Below, piece after piece: positions 23,922 to 25,194 of a DNA stretch of 25,194 nucleotides. The position numbers were made by a program, and so were the translations under genes. This DNA comes from JAGLSB01 sp023135955 (GTDB lineage Bacteria > Bacteroidota > Bacteroidia > Bacteroidales > GCA-2748055), in the NCBI GenBank assembly GCA_030673645.1, contig DAOVIO010000045.1, positions 1 to 25,194 on the forward strand, given 5' to 3'. Position 1 is the stretch's first letter. The number at the start of each line of letters is the position of its first letter. The notes beneath the pieces were generated by a model. It was not told the origin of the DNA and did not search any database. It saw only the letters and a program-made list of their open reading frames with translations.

Positions 23922-25194
23922 ATGGCTTTAGATCAATCTGTGAATCAACGTTTTTCTTCACGTACCGGACTTTTACTAAGTGCTCTTGGTATTGCTGTTG
24001 GAACTGGTAATATTTGGCGATTCCCTCGTATTGCTGCTCAAAATGGAGGGGATGAAGGAGCCGGGGCACTGATAATAGCCTGGATCACCTTTCTTTTTCT
24101 ATGGAGCATACCACTTATTATTGCTGAATATTTAATTGGCAAAAGGCACAGATCGGGTGTAGTAAGTGCTTTTGCAAAAGGAATGGGTCAACGCTATGCC
24201 TGGATGGGTGCATTTGTTGCTTTTGTGGCTACAGCCATCAGCTTTTTCTATGCTATTATTGTTGGTTGGTCGCTATACTACTTTTTTCAGATGGTGATAA
24301 ATCCTTTACCTGCAGATTCAACAACTTCTCTTGCCTTGTGGGACAATTTTCAGGAAGGATACCTGCCCTTTATAACTCATTTTCTAGCAGTGGTAGCCGG
24401 TATTTTCGCTATTTCGAAAGGTGTAAAATCTATTGAAAAGGTAAATAAGATATTAATCCCTGTTCTTCTTATTATTATTCTCATTGCAGTATTCAGGGCG
24501 ATAACATTACCAGGAGCAGGTGATGGAATAGCCTATTTATTCCGACCACAATGGAGTCAGTTAAAAGATCCCAATATATGGTTGCAGGCTTTAACCCAGA
24601 ATGCATGGGATACTGGGGCAGGCTGGGGACTTTTTCTTACTTACGCAGCCTATATGAAAATTGAACACGGAAGTGTGAAAAACGCATTCATTACCGGAAT
24701 AGGGAATAATATTATTTCTCTTTTAATGGCGATAATGATTTTTGGAACAGTATTTTCAGTAATGCAATCGGGAATGGGCTACAGCAATAATGAAGTTTTG
24801 GATGTAATGCGTAATTCTGGTCCGGCAAGTACAGGCCTGACGTTTATATGGATGCCTCAGCTTTTTGGGATGATGAGCTTTGGTAAACCACTTGCAGCAT
24901 TGTTCTTCCTGGGTTTAGCTTTTGCTGGTTTTTCTTCACTTATCTCGATGTTTGAGTTAACAACCAGAGTATTGGTCGATAAAGGGATTAAACGTAAGAA
25001 AGCATTATGGATAGTAGTAGGTACTGCATATGTGCTTGGTATTCCATCGGCAATGAGTCTAGATATTCTTGCAAATCAAGACTTTGTATGGGGACTAGGA
25101 CTAATAATATCCGGTATTTTTATAGCCCTTCATGCTTTAAAATACGGACTGGATAAATTTAAAACAAGAGATCTATTGTCGGCCAACGACTGGA
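23922..25194 (+). CDS. Neurotransmitter:sodium symporter (NSS/SNF family), partial at right edge
   Basis: The frame is open from the ATG at 23922 to the window end (424 codons), so the C-terminus is missing. The N-terminus holds the family signature LLSALGIAVGTGNIWRFPRIAAQNGG. This is the unwound first helix that binds Na+ and substrate in LeuT-type transporters. The repeated long hydrophobic helices, EYLIGKRHRSG in the first loop, and the NAWDTGAGWGLFLTYAAYM segment of helix 6 also fit. It takes up amino acids or similar amines with Na+. Sodium dependence suits a marine lifestyle. The substrate cannot be named. Confidence 0.93.
   Translation, partial: MALDQSVNQRFSSRTGLLLSALGIAVGTGNIWRFPRIAAQNGGDEGAGALIIAWITFLFLWSIPLIIAEYLIGKRHRSGVVSAFAKGMGQRYAWMGAFVAFVATAISFFYAIIVGWSLYYFFQMVINPLPADSTTSLALWDNFQEGYLPFITHFLAVVAGIFAISKGVKSIEKVNKILIPVLLIIILIAVFRAITLPGAGDGIAYLFRPQWSQLKDPNIWLQALTQNAWDTGAGWGLFLTYAAYMKIEHGSVKNAFITGIGNNIISLLMAIMIFGTVFSVMQSGMGYSNNEVLDVMRNSGPASTGLTFIWMPQLFGMMSFGKPLAALFFLGLAFAGFSSLISMFELTTRVLVDKGIKRKKALWIVVGTAYVLGIPSAMSLDILANQDFVWGLGLIISGIFIALHALKYGLDKFKTRDLLSANDW

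Overview
The window comes from an AT-rich genome that looks like a member of the Bacteroidota, possibly marine. Pointers are exact copies of the Bacteroidota -7 promoter box (TAnnTTTG) just upstream of several genes, many secreted lipoprotein-type polysaccharide-degrading enzymes, a Nudix-type sugar regulator, a GSCFA-domain protein and little use of strong Shine-Dalgarno sites. The taxonomic call is inference from gene style; no rRNA or tRNA was seen.

Region 1 (1-7837) is the most interesting part. A divergent Nudix-like regulator (partial at the left edge) faces a compact five-gene operon: two secreted sulfatases, a GH10 endo-xylanase, a GPH-family pentoside symporter and a cytoplasmic GH43 glycosidase, with gaps of only 6-15 bases. 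The likely route is desulfation and endo-cleavage outside the cytoplasm, import by the symporter, then hydrolysis by GH43. No SusC/SusD pair is present. The first sulfatase carries a C-terminal module resembling CBM4/9. I read this as a locus for sulfated or otherwise decorated xylan. The regulator's catalytic Nudix residues are degenerate, and a perfect 13-bp inverted repeat lies between the two transcription units.

Region 2 (7838-11255) holds a 630-base stretch with no convincing gene, an RsgA-type GTPase, an isoprenylcysteine-methyltransferase-like membrane protein and a ribokinase preceded by a perfect 12-bp palindrome. Region 3 (11256-15872) holds a dispersed GC-rich repeat, a GH63-like lipoprotein glycosidase, a YhdH/AcuI-type oxidoreductase, a hypothetical membrane protein, an orphan C-terminal scrap of protoporphyrinogen oxidase and a YjbQ protein on the minus strand.

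Region 4 (15873-18601) has a lipase-like hydrolase and a GSCFA protein flanked by a perfect 15-bp inverted repeat, then a repeat-rich 510-base spacer with a 154-bp palindromic element. Region 5 (18602-23721) is all minus strand: an unusual GH29 fucosidase whose conserved His-His pair is replaced by Pro-Ser and which ends in a Gly-rich tail, a DEAD-box helicase with a cupin gene just upstream, a PiT-family transporter with CysP-like features, and a creatininase-family amidohydrolase whose stop codon lies inside a palindromic repeat. Region 6 (23922 to the right edge) is a truncated NSS sodium symporter preceded by a leader with mutually exclusive hairpins.
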